Shown in pieces: positions 1 through 8,333 of a stretch of DNA of 9,279 nt. Every line of letters begins with the position of its first letter. Position 1 is the first letter of the stretch. The stretch covers positions 1 to 9,279 of the forward strand of contig JAHDGX010000001.1 in the NCBI GenBank assembly GCA_020631575.1, read 5' to 3'. Position numbers and translations under genes: made by a program. The notes beneath the pieces are model-generated. The model was not told where the DNA came from, did not search any database, and saw only the letters and a program-made list of their open reading frames with translations. The stretch is from Candidatus Altimarinota bacterium. Lineage in GTDB: Bacteria; Patescibacteriota; Gracilibacteria; BD1-5; UBA6164.

Positions 1-1164
1 AGAGAGTATAGAGAAATCATAAGAGAAAAAGAAGAAAAACACTCAAAGCATATTGACAAACAAAGACAAAACATGTACAGGATATATACTATTTGTTTTT
101 ATATAATTTTTTGGGAGAGAAAATAGAAGCATAGAAGAGGCTATATATAATAGAAATAGATAGGTTTTTCATGTTTCCTCTCACAAAACAAAAAGCCATG
201 CAAGTGTCAAAGCAGAACTAAATGAGACCACAGAAGACACAAGCGCGATATGGCTTATAAATCTCTGATGAAAAAGAAAAAGAACCACTCCACTAATCAA
301 GAAGATAAAGAAAAAGGGGTAAGTATAATTTAATCAAATAAAAGCTCAGATTGTTCAAATAAACGCAAACAAAGATAAAAATAGCACCCCCCAAGACCTT
401 AATATGTTCTTTTGAATTCGTGTACCATAAGATATAGGGTCTGTAAGAACCAAAAGAATCAGACCAAGAACAAAGGAGATAAGTGAAACTTGAACAAGAC
501 CTATTCACATATATGTTTTATACAAAACTATTATTTCCAAAAAAACAAATCAAAGCAAGAGTCCTTCAATTATTCATGAATAAGTAAAGTCTTTTTTATG
601 ATAAAGAACAATAAAGAAAAACACAAAAACGAACAAAATATTAATTAGCTCGAGACCACTAAAATCATCGATATATCAAACAAGATAAAGAATATGTTTT
701 CCTATGTAGTAAAGAACAATAACAACCATGTTTACTCATATAAAATCCTGAAACACATCAAATCTGGACTCCAGGAAATATAATCACAAAACTATTATGT
801 TTATAAACAAAAACACCCCTGAAATACTTGTGTTAGGAAAAAAGGCCAAAAGTATAAAATACAATGCTGCATAAAACAATCCTCCTGCTATATAATAAAC
901 GTAGTTAGAAAAAAAATTAGCAACAAATAAACGTACGTCGACACCACTCAAAGGAGTTACTTCCTGAGAAACATCTGAATCTTGTTTTCTTACATACCCC
1001 TCATTCTTAAGCACAAAAAATATGCATATAATCGAAAAGAAAACATACAAATTAGCTTCAAGAAATGAATTTCATAAGACTCCTCAATCTACTCCTCCAA
1101 CAAAGGAAAACATGAAAAAAATAAGAAAAAATGAAACTCCCAAAAAGAACAAAAGAACTTTCAT
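1..1164 (-). CDS. Polytopic membrane protein of unknown function, 3' end cut by the window
   Basis: With UGA as Gly the frame is open for 388 codons from ATG 1164 to the window edge, so the C terminus is missing. I do not recognise the family. The visible part is extremely hydrophobic, with roughly 13 predicted membrane segments rich in Phe, Leu, Ile and Val. One clear hydrophilic loop lies near residues 55-80, around KNEGYVRKQDSD. At least 14 glycines are TGA. The start is the first ATG after the upstream stop and follows an AGGA eight bases away, one of the few Shine-Dalgarno-like sites here. It lies 17 bases behind the 455-residue gene, so it is the fourth gene of a leftward operon. The A-rich look of the plus strand simply reflects T-rich codons for membrane residues on the other strand. 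A transporter or a membrane glycan enzyme is possible, but no motif supports either. Confidence 0.85.
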
Positions 1165-1181
1165 TGTTATATTCCTAAAAA

Positions 1182-2549
1182 CTAAAAGTTTATAGAGAAG
1201 AATATAAATACAAAACCAAAAAAAACAAGGTTCAACGCGAAAAAGAAAAGTTTCCGAGATACGCTAAAAACATATAATATAACTAAAAGCAAAAGAAATG
1301 AAACTACACTTTGAGAATTAATATTCAATGGTAGAGCAACAACTCACTGGCTTGAAAAAACAGAAAGAAACATAAACACATACAAAAGTGTGAGCAAAAA
1401 GGCAACCTGAGATAGAAACTCTAGAAATGAGAAAAATGATTCTACCACCTTTTTATATCATTTTTTCACTCAAGTATAAGATCAAAGACTCCCGCTCTTT
1501 TTGGCCCTCAATATAGAGATGTTTTGTCTGATAACCTTTCTCTTTAATAGTATTTTTTCCCTTGTTTCACTTTGAGAGAATGGATTTAAAAATACACTTA
1601 TATTTCAAAATATTTCTTTTGTATTATCTCGAAGTTTCTCTTTGTATTTATCAAGAAGCAATATGGTCTTTAAAAAACTGTAGGACTCCTTGTCTATCAA
1701 CTCTTTTTTTACTTTTCTATTTTTTATATCTTCCTTCATCTTATCAAGAGAAAGAGATGCTATAAAGTCTCTTCAAAGATTAATTATTTTTCTTTTAAAA
1801 TCTTTATCAGCCTCTATAAATTGATTACTCGAACCTATTTTCTTTAGTAGTTGGTTTGTTTCCTTTAGTAATTCTCGAGATTCTTTGTTTTTTGTAGCTT
1901 CAACGCTCTTAAGTTCTACTTCTCAAATCTTAACAAGGGCTAATTCTCAAATTTCTCTCAGCTTCACTATGTTTGTAGATCATTTTATATGAATTAGTTT
2001 TTCATATACTTTTTCAAGCTTGTAAAAAGTATCATCGTCTATGTTATATTGAGCTTTATTGCTAAATATATTATCAAACTTTGAAACAGCACTTTTAATA
2101 AGTTTGTATGTTTCATCCAATCTTTTTTTCATATAAAAGTTCTCTTCTGCTTGTTTCTCTTCTTGCTTTACCTTTATTTGTTTTTTTTGTATGTCATATC
2201 AATTACGAAGCTCGCTTATTATTTCCTGCTTCTTTGCTGCATTAGTATGGGCCTCATCTCACTCAGGATATATAAACAACACATCGTATCAAAGTTCATC
2301 GCGCAGCTTAACATATACTTTAAATATGTCTTTTCAAACAATGACTCCGTTTTTTATTTCTCCATCTTTTTGTATTTGAAATAAAAATTTTCCTCCTGTA
2401 ATATCTTTTGATTCGTCATATAAAGCTACTGATAAAATAGAGTAATCCTCTTTATGAAGCTTCTCTTTTACCTGTGATTCGGAGTCTGCAGAAAGAACAA
2501 GTGTATATTTCTTTTGAGACTTTGATGCAACTACCTTATATTTTTGCAT
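1182..2549 (-). CDS. 455-residue protein: soluble head, charged helical middle, three C-terminal membrane helices; function unknown
   Basis: It reads from ATG 2549 to TAG with about 13 TGA glycines. Residues 1-41 (KYKVVASKS, then an ADSESQVKEKLHKEDYSILSV segment) resemble the short alpha/beta element at the start of GspF/PilC-type proteins. This is by eye only, and the GspF membrane domain itself is absent. Residues about 42-125 continue a globular head (GGKFLFQIQKDGEIKNG, YDVLFIYPEGDE). Residues about 125-365 are Lys/Glu-rich and probably helical or coiled coil. Three hydrophobic helices follow at about 381-399, 415-431 and 433-452, and the protein ends SINF. This suggests a membrane-anchored protein with a large, probably cytoplasmic, N-terminal part. 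The gap to the upstream gene is 8 bases with no Shine-Dalgarno. Under the standard code the gene breaks into many fragments and would be missed. Confidence 0.88.
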
Positions 2550-2557
2550 TTTTAAAA

Positions 2558-2788
2558 CTATGAGTTTGGAATTAATGTTTTTTCATCAAATTGTAGTATC
2601 ATACTTTTTGCTTTTTCATTTCACATACATACGCTTTCTACTAAACGAGTACACACAAAAGTTTCTTTAGGATCTAAATCCATTCATAACTCTGTTATTC
2701 ATATTTTTTCGAGAGACATATCTCATACTTCTCAGAGGGCTGTATCTATAGTGTCTTTCTCTATTTCTGGAGCTTTTTCAACTGACAT
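2558..2788 (-). CDS. Small acidic protein of unknown function (76 residues)
   Basis: The frame runs from ATG 2788 to TAG and contains five TGA glycines, for example in ALGEVGDMSLEKIGITELG. The product is acidic and soluble-looking, without a membrane segment or signal peptide. Two cysteines (FVCTRLVESVCMG, residues 46 and 54) lie eight residues apart, too few for an obvious metal site. It starts 3 bases after the stop of the preceding gene and ends 8 bases before the 455-residue gene, which is strong evidence that it is a real member of the operon despite its size. I do not recognise the family. It may be a small partner of the membrane proteins that follow, judging only from position. Confidence 0.75.
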
Positions 2789-2791
2789 AGT

Positions 2792-3103
2792 TTATAAATT
2801 ATGGAGTAAAAACGAGAAGCTGTTCATTTCTCGAGCTTTTTCTTCGGCTTCTTTTTTTCTCATTCAAGCAACGGTCTCAAATCATTGCTTGCGTATTTCA
2901 TCTATATGTTTCATTTCGATCTTTTCAATGAATTTTGTGAGATGTGAAAAAAGAAGTTCTAACTCATCTTTTGTAAGTACTTGAATAGCTTCTACATACA
3001 AGGTTTTTTGCTCTTTGGGTATGTTCAAAGATTCAACCATTGCCTCAACAAGCTTTTTTTGTTTTTTTAAATCTTTTTGTTTTTGTAATAGTTTGAAAAG
3101 CAT
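2792..3103 (-). CDS. Small helical, charged protein of unknown function (103 residues); first gene of the leftward operon
   Basis: The frame runs from ATG 3103 to TAA. Two TGA glycines (RKQGFETVAGMRKKE) join what would otherwise be a 73-codon piece to its C terminus. The sequence is rich in Lys, Glu and Leu. It begins with a basic, possibly coiled-coil stretch (QKQKDLKKQKK), followed by amphipathic helices around residues 25-70. There is no signal peptide or membrane segment. No family is recognised. It is the promoter-proximal gene: the 403-base spacer upstream separates it from the divergently transcribed protease, and the next gene starts 3 bases after its stop. The start has no Shine-Dalgarno, only an A-run directly before the ATG. 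A cytoplasmic adaptor or regulator for the downstream membrane proteins would fit, but that is inference. Confidence 0.8.
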
Positions 3104-3135
3104 TTTTTTGAAAGCTAATAAATATACTTATCAAT

Positions 3136-3164
3136 AAAATATCATATTTTTTTATATTTATCAA
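3136..3164 (-). promoter_or_regulatory. Possible sigma-70-like promoter for the leftward operon
   Basis: On the minus strand TTGATA (3164-3159) is followed after 17 bases by TATTTT (3141-3136). Transcription would begin close to 3129, giving a leader of roughly 25 bases before ATG 3103. In such AT-rich DNA similar pairs arise by chance, so this is a candidate only. Confidence 0.3.
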
Positions 3165-3257
3165 AAAAAGTAGAAGATTACTGTATTATTTTTTTACAAT
3201 TTGATCTTTATTATATTAATAGATATTAATTTATAAGAATAGTAGTAATAGTAATGT

Positions 3258-3279
3258 GGATTGTTAAAAATGATAATCC
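3258..3279 (+). other. Stem-loop in the region upstream of the S41 protease gene
   Basis: GGATTGTTA and TGATAATCC can pair as a 9-base-pair stem with an AAAA tetraloop. Two of the pairs are G-U, so the fold is good only in plus-strand RNA and would have A-C mismatches on the other strand. It lies about 230 bases before the protease start. There is no T-run directly behind it, so it is not a standard terminator. It may be a leader structure or chance. Confidence 0.3.
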
Positions 3280-3506
3280 TGTATTGGTCTTGTTTTCCGC
3301 AGAGACTTATTAACATATCAATATAAATATTTTTATAGGAACTATCGTCTTTAAGGTAATCGTAAGTTTTTTTATACAGTTTGTTAACATATATTTAAAA
3401 ATCATATTGATTTGCTTTTTATGTGTAAAAGTTATAGTAAAAAATGTAAGTAGTTTTTAAAAAACTAAAGTACCAATAGTTAGGCTTAATAAAAAAATGT
3501 GAAATT

Positions 3507-4790
3507 ATGAAGAAGGTTTTTATCACTTTTATAACATCTTTTCTTTTTGGAGTTATATTTTGCTTTTATATTCAGCAAAATTACGCTTCACAATTGTGAA
3601 TAAGTTCTTGAAAAGATTTAAAATATCAACAAACTCTAGAAGATAAACCACTAGATTTATCAGATTTTTGGGAAGTGTATGATATACTTGAAAAAGATTA
3701 TTTTTCTCACGGAGAGGTTAATAAAAAAGACTTAGTTCGATGAGCTATTACAGGGATGGTCGACTCTTTATGAGATAAGCACTCCGAATATATGAGCCCT
3801 GATATACATGAAAAATTTCAAGAGGCACTAGAGTGAGATTTTGAGTGAATAGGGGCTGTTGTAGATAAGACTCCTCTCTGAGTAAAGGTTGATAGGATAC
3901 TAAAGGGGTCTCCAGCTAAAAAATATGGAATTCGATCATGAGATATTATTATTCAGGCTGATGAAACCGTTTTAGAGGGTATGAATGTATATGATGCAGT
4001 GGAATATATTAAGTGACCAGCAGGGACGCAGGTTGATCTCAGGGTTATTCGTCCTTGAGAGGAGCAGATACTTGAGATATCTGTTTTGCGCGCAAAGATA
4101 CATATCCCCTCAATAGAAGAAGAATATTATGAAGATACTAATATAGCCTATATCTCTATTAATATGTTTGGGGAACAGACAGCTGATGAATTTATAAAGG
4201 CTTTAGAAAATGTGAAACATTCTTGAGCTGATGGCCTTATAATAGACGTCAGGGATAATGGTGGATGATACTTGCAAAGTGCGGTATTAGTCCTTTCAGA
4301 GTTCATAAAAAAGAAAGAAGTACTCGTAAAAACTAAATATACAGATAGTTATTTCAATCAAAACTATTATTCTGTAAATGATGGAGAAACTTTTGATGGG
4401 AAAATAGTTGTTCTTATAAATGGCAATTCAGCAAGTGCTTCAGAGATAACAGCAGGAGCTTTGAGTGAATATAATAAGGCTATCTTAGTTGGGAAAAAAA
4501 GTTATGGAAAGTGATCAGTACAACAGCCGTTTGACATGAAAGATGGAAGCCTCTTAAAGCTTACTGTCGCAAAGTGGTTCACCCCAAAGGGGAAAAATAT
4601 TGATGACGAGTGAATTGAGCCTGATGTTGAGGTTGATTTTATAGAGGAGGATTATGTAAACTCATATGATAGACAGTTAGAAGAAGCAAAGAAAGTACTT
4701 GAATTTTTCAGGGAAAAAAGAACGACAGGGCTTGCAATAGAAGCATACAATGAGTCTATTGCTTCAGAAAACAATGAACTAGAAGAGTAA
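3507..4790 (+). CDS. ctpA: S41 family C-terminal processing peptidase (CtpA/Prc type), membrane-anchored
   Basis: This is a 427-residue serine protease that trims or degrades exported and membrane proteins from their C termini. Residues 1-25 form a signal anchor (KKVFITFITSFLFGVIF). A PDZ domain covers about residues 115-195 and includes GSPAKKYGIRSGDIII, where the substrate tail binds. The S41 core follows, with DVRDNGGG at 247-254. The catalytic serine is Ser310 in NSASASE and the general-base lysine is Lys335 in SYGKGSVQ, exactly 25 residues apart as in Prc and plant CtpA. Fourteen of about 35 glycines are TGA. The length is normal for the family. The ATG at 3507 is the only start that keeps the signal anchor, and it has no Shine-Dalgarno. 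The gene stands alone, with hairpins after it and a divergent operon before it. The target proteins are unknown. Confidence 0.95.
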
Positions 4791-4797
4791 ATTTGAA

Positions 4798-4817
4798 ATA
4801 TGAGAAGAATCTCATAT
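4798..4817 (+). terminator. Perfect hairpin just after the S41 protease stop
   Basis: ATATGAGA, an AGAA loop, and TCTCATAT form an 8-base-pair perfect stem seven bases after the protease stop codon. It lacks a following T-run, so it may protect the 3' end of the message or act as a weak terminator rather than a classical intrinsic one. Confidence 0.45.
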
Positions 4818-4903
4818 CATAGAGCTATACTATTTCTTGAAAGGAAATTATGAATTATACATACACTACAAAACTCGTTCTTCTCGACTAAGATAACAAT
4901 ATT

Positions 4904-4952
4904 ATCTATACTTTCTAAAAGATATTGTTTATTTTAGGAGTATAGATTTTTT
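4904..4952 (+). terminator. Intrinsic-terminator-like stem-loop with T-run, 28 bases upstream of glyA
   Basis: ATCTATACT (4904-4912) pairs with AGTATAGAT (4939-4947). Inside it CTAAAA (4915-4920) pairs with TTTTAG (4932-4937) around an 11-base loop, and six T follow (4947-4952). The stem is AT-rich, as expected in this genome. It may end protease transcription, but it lies only 28 bases before the glyA start. Either glyA has a promoter inside or right behind it, or it is an attenuator that controls entry into glyA. Confidence 0.5.
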
Positions 4953-4980
4953 ATAACTCTATTTTTAAACCCACCAAACA

Positions 4981-6213
4981 ATGATTCAAAATAATGATCC
5001 AATACTTGCTGATATGATAGCAAGAGAAGCAAAAAGGCAAGACACAGAGATTGAGCTTATTGCTTCAGAAAATTATGTTTCAAAAGATGTTCTTGAGGCA
5101 AATGGAAGTATCCTTACAAACAAATATGCAGAAGGGTATGCTTGAAAAAGGTACTATTGAGGGTGTCATATAATTGACGAAATTGAAACTCTTGCCATAG
5201 ATAGAGCAAAACAGCTCTTTGATGCAGAGCATGTAAACGTGCAGCCACTTTCGGGGTCTCCTGCAAACATGGCTGTATATCTTGGTGTATTAGAGCCAGG
5301 AGACAAAGTCTTATGATTTTCACTTGACCAAGGGGGACATCTCACGCATGGTCATCCAATGAACTTTTCTGGAATACTCTATGAAAATATCCCATATTTT
5401 CTTAATAAAGAAACCGAGGAAATGGATATGGATGAGCTTGAACGTATAGCAATGGAATCTCAACCAAAAATGATCATTGCAGGTTTTTCAGCCTATTCAC
5501 GGGATTTAGACTGGAAGCGATTTCGAGAGATAGCAGATAAGTGCGGAGCAATACTTATGGCTGATATCGCTCATATTGCAGGGCTTATAGCTGCGGGAGT
5601 GATAGAGAATCCTGTTCCTTATTGTGATGTTGTTACGACAACAACTCATAAAACTCTTAGAGGACCGAGGGGGTGAATGATTATGTGTAAAAAGAAATAT
5701 GCAAAAGCTATAGATAGGGCTGTTTTTCCATGAATGCAATGAGGACCACATGAAAATCTTATTGCTGCAAAGGCAGTTGCCTTTGGTGAGGCTCTTAAGC
5801 CAGAGTTTAAAGAATATCAGCTCCAGGTAATGAAAAATGCAGACACTATAGCTACATGTCTTCAAGAGAAGGGCTTTAAGATTGTCTCAGGAGGAACCAG
5901 TAATCACCTTATGCTCGTAGATACTTTTGTAAGCTACGGGGTCACCGGAAAGCAGGCAGAACATGCCCTTGAAGTAGTGGGGCTTTCTGCAAATAAAAAC
6001 ATGGTGCCATATGATACTCGTCCACCTATGAACCCATCAGGGATACGTATAGGTACTCCAGCTGCTACAACGCGAGGAATGGGCACACAGGAAATGAAAG
6101 AAATAGCAGATATTTTCAGTCAGGCTATTCAAAATCATGATAATGAAGCCCATCTAGAAACTCAAAGACAAAGAGTTCTTGAACTATGTGCAAAATTTCC
6201 AATTTATAAATAG
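4981..6213 (+). CDS. glyA: Serine hydroxymethyltransferase
   Basis: This is a 410-residue, PLP-dependent cytoplasmic enzyme that interconverts serine and tetrahydrofolate with glycine and 5,10-methylene-tetrahydrofolate. The signature is complete. IASENY lies at 27-32. EGY-AGKRYYGGC at 51-62 has its glycines 55 and 60 encoded by TGA. LSGSPAN, GGHLTHG and ADIAHIAGL (Asp195, His198) follow. The PLP lysine is Lys224 in TTTTHKTLRGPRGG, and Arg356 in SGIRIGTPA would bind the substrate carboxylate. It is close to the 417 residues of the E. coli enzyme. Only 6 of 34 glycines use TGA, fewer than in neighbouring genes. No Shine-Dalgarno precedes the ATG. A 45-base gap without an evident terminator leads to the next gene. 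The organism's folate source cannot be seen here. Confidence 0.98.
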
Positions 6214-6258
6214 TTTCACTATTTATTATCAACATATTTTATATTCTAAATTTTGATT

Positions 6259-6597
6259 ATGAGTTTAGATTTTTCAGCATGAAGTGAGTGAGTGGATAAT
6301 GCTAGTCCAAATACAAGTGATGACGAAGATGGCCGGAAGGAGATAACTCTATTTTCAAAAAGTCCTGTTAGTCTGTCATACAAGTGTCCCGTAATTTCGA
6401 GCAAACAAGAGAAGGGTAAGTTAGAATATGGATTTTATCATGGAAATATTGAAATTGAAAATCCAGTAGAGGATGTGTGTGTGTCAGTAAGTCAGTCACT
6501 CATAAAAACTCTTGAGCAAAGTGAAAAACCTTATACAATCATCAGGAAATTACTTCGTGAACATGCCAATGCTTCAAAAACTCCTACAACAATTTAA
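6259..6597 (+). CDS. Small protein of unknown function (112 residues), acidic Ser/Asp-rich N terminus
   Basis: The frame starts at ATG 6259 and ends at TAA. Two TGA glycines near the start (FSAGSEGVDN) mean the standard code would report only the last 101 codons. Residues about 1-26 are Ser/Asp/Asn-rich and probably disordered, ending in SDDEDGRKE. The rest looks like a small folded domain with alternating hydrophobic residues (LEYGFYHGNIEIENP, VCVSVSQSLIKTLEQ) and a basic helix (RKLLREHANA). There is no signal peptide or membrane helix. No family is recognised. It follows glyA by 45 bases, and its 3' end overlaps the start of the next membrane-protein gene by 35 bases, so translation of the two may be coupled. 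It may be a cytoplasmic partner of that protein, inferred only from this overlap. Confidence 0.75.
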
Positions 6598-7267
6598 AAT
6601 TTTTTCTCATGAAAACTGGTGGATTTATGTACTTCTTATGCTTGCTGTATCGGTTGTTTTATATACAGGAAAGTGAAACATCTATGAAGTCATAGCTATA
6701 TTTTTCTTAAATTTATCAGGAGCAATGTGTAATATGCTGATGATGAGCTCCTACAAAGATAAAAGGTTCGTTGAGGGATCAATTTTCATTGTCATGGCTA
6801 ATGTGCTCTATACTTTCTTATCTCTTTACGCTTGGCTGCATGATGGAGACTTGCAATATATATTTTGGCAGACATCATTTCTCCTTACTGGATTTAAGGC
6901 TCTCTTTTACTATATGTATAATATTAATATCAGGGTAATTAACTTTGTAAGCATTCTGATTTTAAACAGTATTGTAATGTTCGCTCTCATATTCCACGTC
7001 TGAATATGATTTTGGCCAATTGTTCAGTCTTTCGGAATAGCGTGTATTACGCTATGACTTTCGCTCACTCATGATATGAAAAGATATTTCTTCATCCTTA
7101 TATGAAATACTCTCGTAGTTCTCGGGACCTCAAGCATACTGGTTCTCGACTATATGCAGGGGAGTATACTTGGAGTCACGGTCGCGTACGCACTACTTTG
7201 ACTTTCAATTTGCAGTTATAACTATAAAATACTCCCAGTTTATATTTCTCGCTATAAAAACATATAG
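6563..7267 (+). CDS. Polytopic inner-membrane protein of unknown function (234 residues)
   Basis: It reads from ATG 6563 (a second ATG lies two codons later, at 6569) to TAG, with six TGA glycines. It starts inside the 3' end of the preceding gene. The next ATG in frame, 6638, would remove the first membrane-proximal residues. About seven hydrophobic segments span the chain, for example WWIYVLLMLAVSVVLY, EVIAIFFLNLSGAMC, FIVMANVLYTFLSLYAW and VNFVSILIL-like stretches, and the C terminus is basic (YISRYKNI). The early segments, with DGDLQYIFWQ, recall the layout of PnuC-type vitamin transporters, but no diagnostic motif can be confirmed by eye, so I leave it unnamed. The WecA/TagO-like gene begins 2 bases after its stop, so the two are surely co-transcribed. 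A role in glycan or precursor transport is possible. Confidence 0.85.
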
Positions 7268-7269
7268 AC

Positions 7270-8331
7270 ATGCTGACATATCTCATACCATTTGTTTCTG
7301 CTATCTGTCTCTCATGTGTCCTCATAGAGTGTATTTCACGGCTTTTTAAGAATATTGACATACTAGACAATCCTAAAAAATATTGAAAAAAGAGAAAACC
7401 AATTCCCTATAGTGTGTGAATAACGATATTTTTGAGTTTTCTCATTCTTAGTATGTTTTTTGTGGATTTTCACTATAAACCGCTCCTTATTTTACTCTTT
7501 GGTGGAGTGATAACTCTGGTAAGTTTCTTTGATGATATGATTTCTTTGAGCCCTAAGGCTCGCTTACTCATACAGATAATTATCGGTGCTGCAATTGGGA
7601 TAACTTCTATTAAGATATGATATGTAAGCAATATTTTTGGTTGAGTTATTGAGCTTGAAACATTTTCTACGATTATTGCAGGAAAGGAAATCTTTATAAT
7701 ACCACTTATCTTTACTATAGTTTGGTACGTGTTTGTATTTAACGCGCTCAATTGGACAGATGGTATACAGGGGAACACCTCGGGATTATCTCTCATCTGC
7801 TTTTTTGTTATTTTTCTTTTATGATATAAGCTCTACCTCACAGACAGCTATGTAGGGTGAAAAGAAAATGCAGAATTTGTAATGATGATCTCTATTTTAC
7901 TCGTTGGTATACTCATTCCTTTTTTCTATTATGACTATCGAGAAAAGATCTTGATGTGAGATTCTGGAACTATGTTTCTTGGTTTTATGCTCGCAACAGT
8001 AGCAATAATATCTGGATGAAAAATAGCAACGGTTCTGGCTGTGTTTGGGATATATGCAGTTGATGCTGTGTATGTAATAATTAGACGTCTTATGAACAAG
8101 AAAAACCCACTTAAAGGGGATTTTACACACCTTCACCATAGATTACTAGAGTTATGATTTTCTAAAAATCATATACTTACTCTCATATTTTCGCTCAGTT
8201 TCTTTTTTGGAGTTACGGCTCTCTTTCTTGACAGGACAGGGAAGATAATTGTCTTTTGTATTATTGCGGTATTTGTAGTGTTTCTTTCATATATTATGCA
8301 GCGAATAAAAAAAATATCTTTTAAAAAGTAG
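7270..8331 (+). CDS. Polyprenyl-phosphate N-acetylhexosamine-1-phosphate transferase, WecA/TagO type (MraY-like superfamily)
   Basis: This 353-residue integral membrane enzyme should transfer an amino-sugar 1-phosphate from a UDP-sugar to undecaprenyl phosphate, the first step of a surface glycan. Family motifs appear in order. FFDD has Asp88 and Asp89, thought to act in Mg2+ or carrier binding. NALNWTDGIQG holds Asp164. GDSGTMFLG is at 230-238, with Gly230 encoded by TGA. A cytoplasmic THLHHRLLELG segment carries His287, His289 and His290. The HLHHRLL form is typical of WecA/TagO rather than MraY, whose corresponding motif contains three adjacent histidines, so peptidoglycan synthesis is less likely. 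About ten membrane helices are visible, and the length is usual. It is flanked by 2-base gaps on both sides, between an unknown membrane protein and fmt. The sugar substrate cannot be decided here. Confidence 0.92.
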
Positions 8332-8333
8332 AT

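Larger units (their letters stand above)
3104..3506. other. AT-rich intergenic region between divergent operons
   Basis: This 403-base spacer separates the leftward operon from the rightward protease gene and should hold promoters for both. It contains no long reading frame in code 25, no tRNA-like fold and no array. Visible elements are a sigma-70-like pair for the minus strand (3136-3164), a GU-containing hairpin (3258-3279), a direct repeat TTAACATAT at 3310-3318 and 3384-3392, and a dyad TAGTTTTT-A-AAAAACTA at 3451-3467, 40 bases before the protease start. A plus-strand TATAGT at 3433-3438 could be a -10 element, but the upstream TTGATT is 20 bases away, so that promoter is not convincing. 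Confidence 0.6.

Noticed and set aside
293..508. A 71-codon minus-strand frame under the standard code
   Set aside because: It is out of frame with the continuous 388-codon frame covering the same bases and shows no features of its own.
1..1560. A-rich, low-complexity-looking stretch that seems non-coding
   Set aside because: On the minus strand with UGA as Gly it is one open frame of at least 388 codons plus the 3' end of another gene. The bias comes from T-rich codons for membrane residues.
3254..3313. A 19-codon plus-strand frame in the divergent spacer
   Set aside because: Too short, no Shine-Dalgarno, and expected by chance in AT-rich DNA. It is mentioned only because the hairpin overlaps it.
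3310..3392. Direct repeat TTAACATAT, two copies 74 bases apart
   Set aside because: A nine-base AT-rich match in a 400-base AT-rich spacer is weak evidence, and no further copies or symmetry are seen.
3451..3467. Near-palindrome TAGTTTTT-A-AAAAACTA as an operator or terminator
   Set aside because: A one-base centre cannot form a hairpin loop and the arms are mostly homopolymer. It is listed only within the spacer description.
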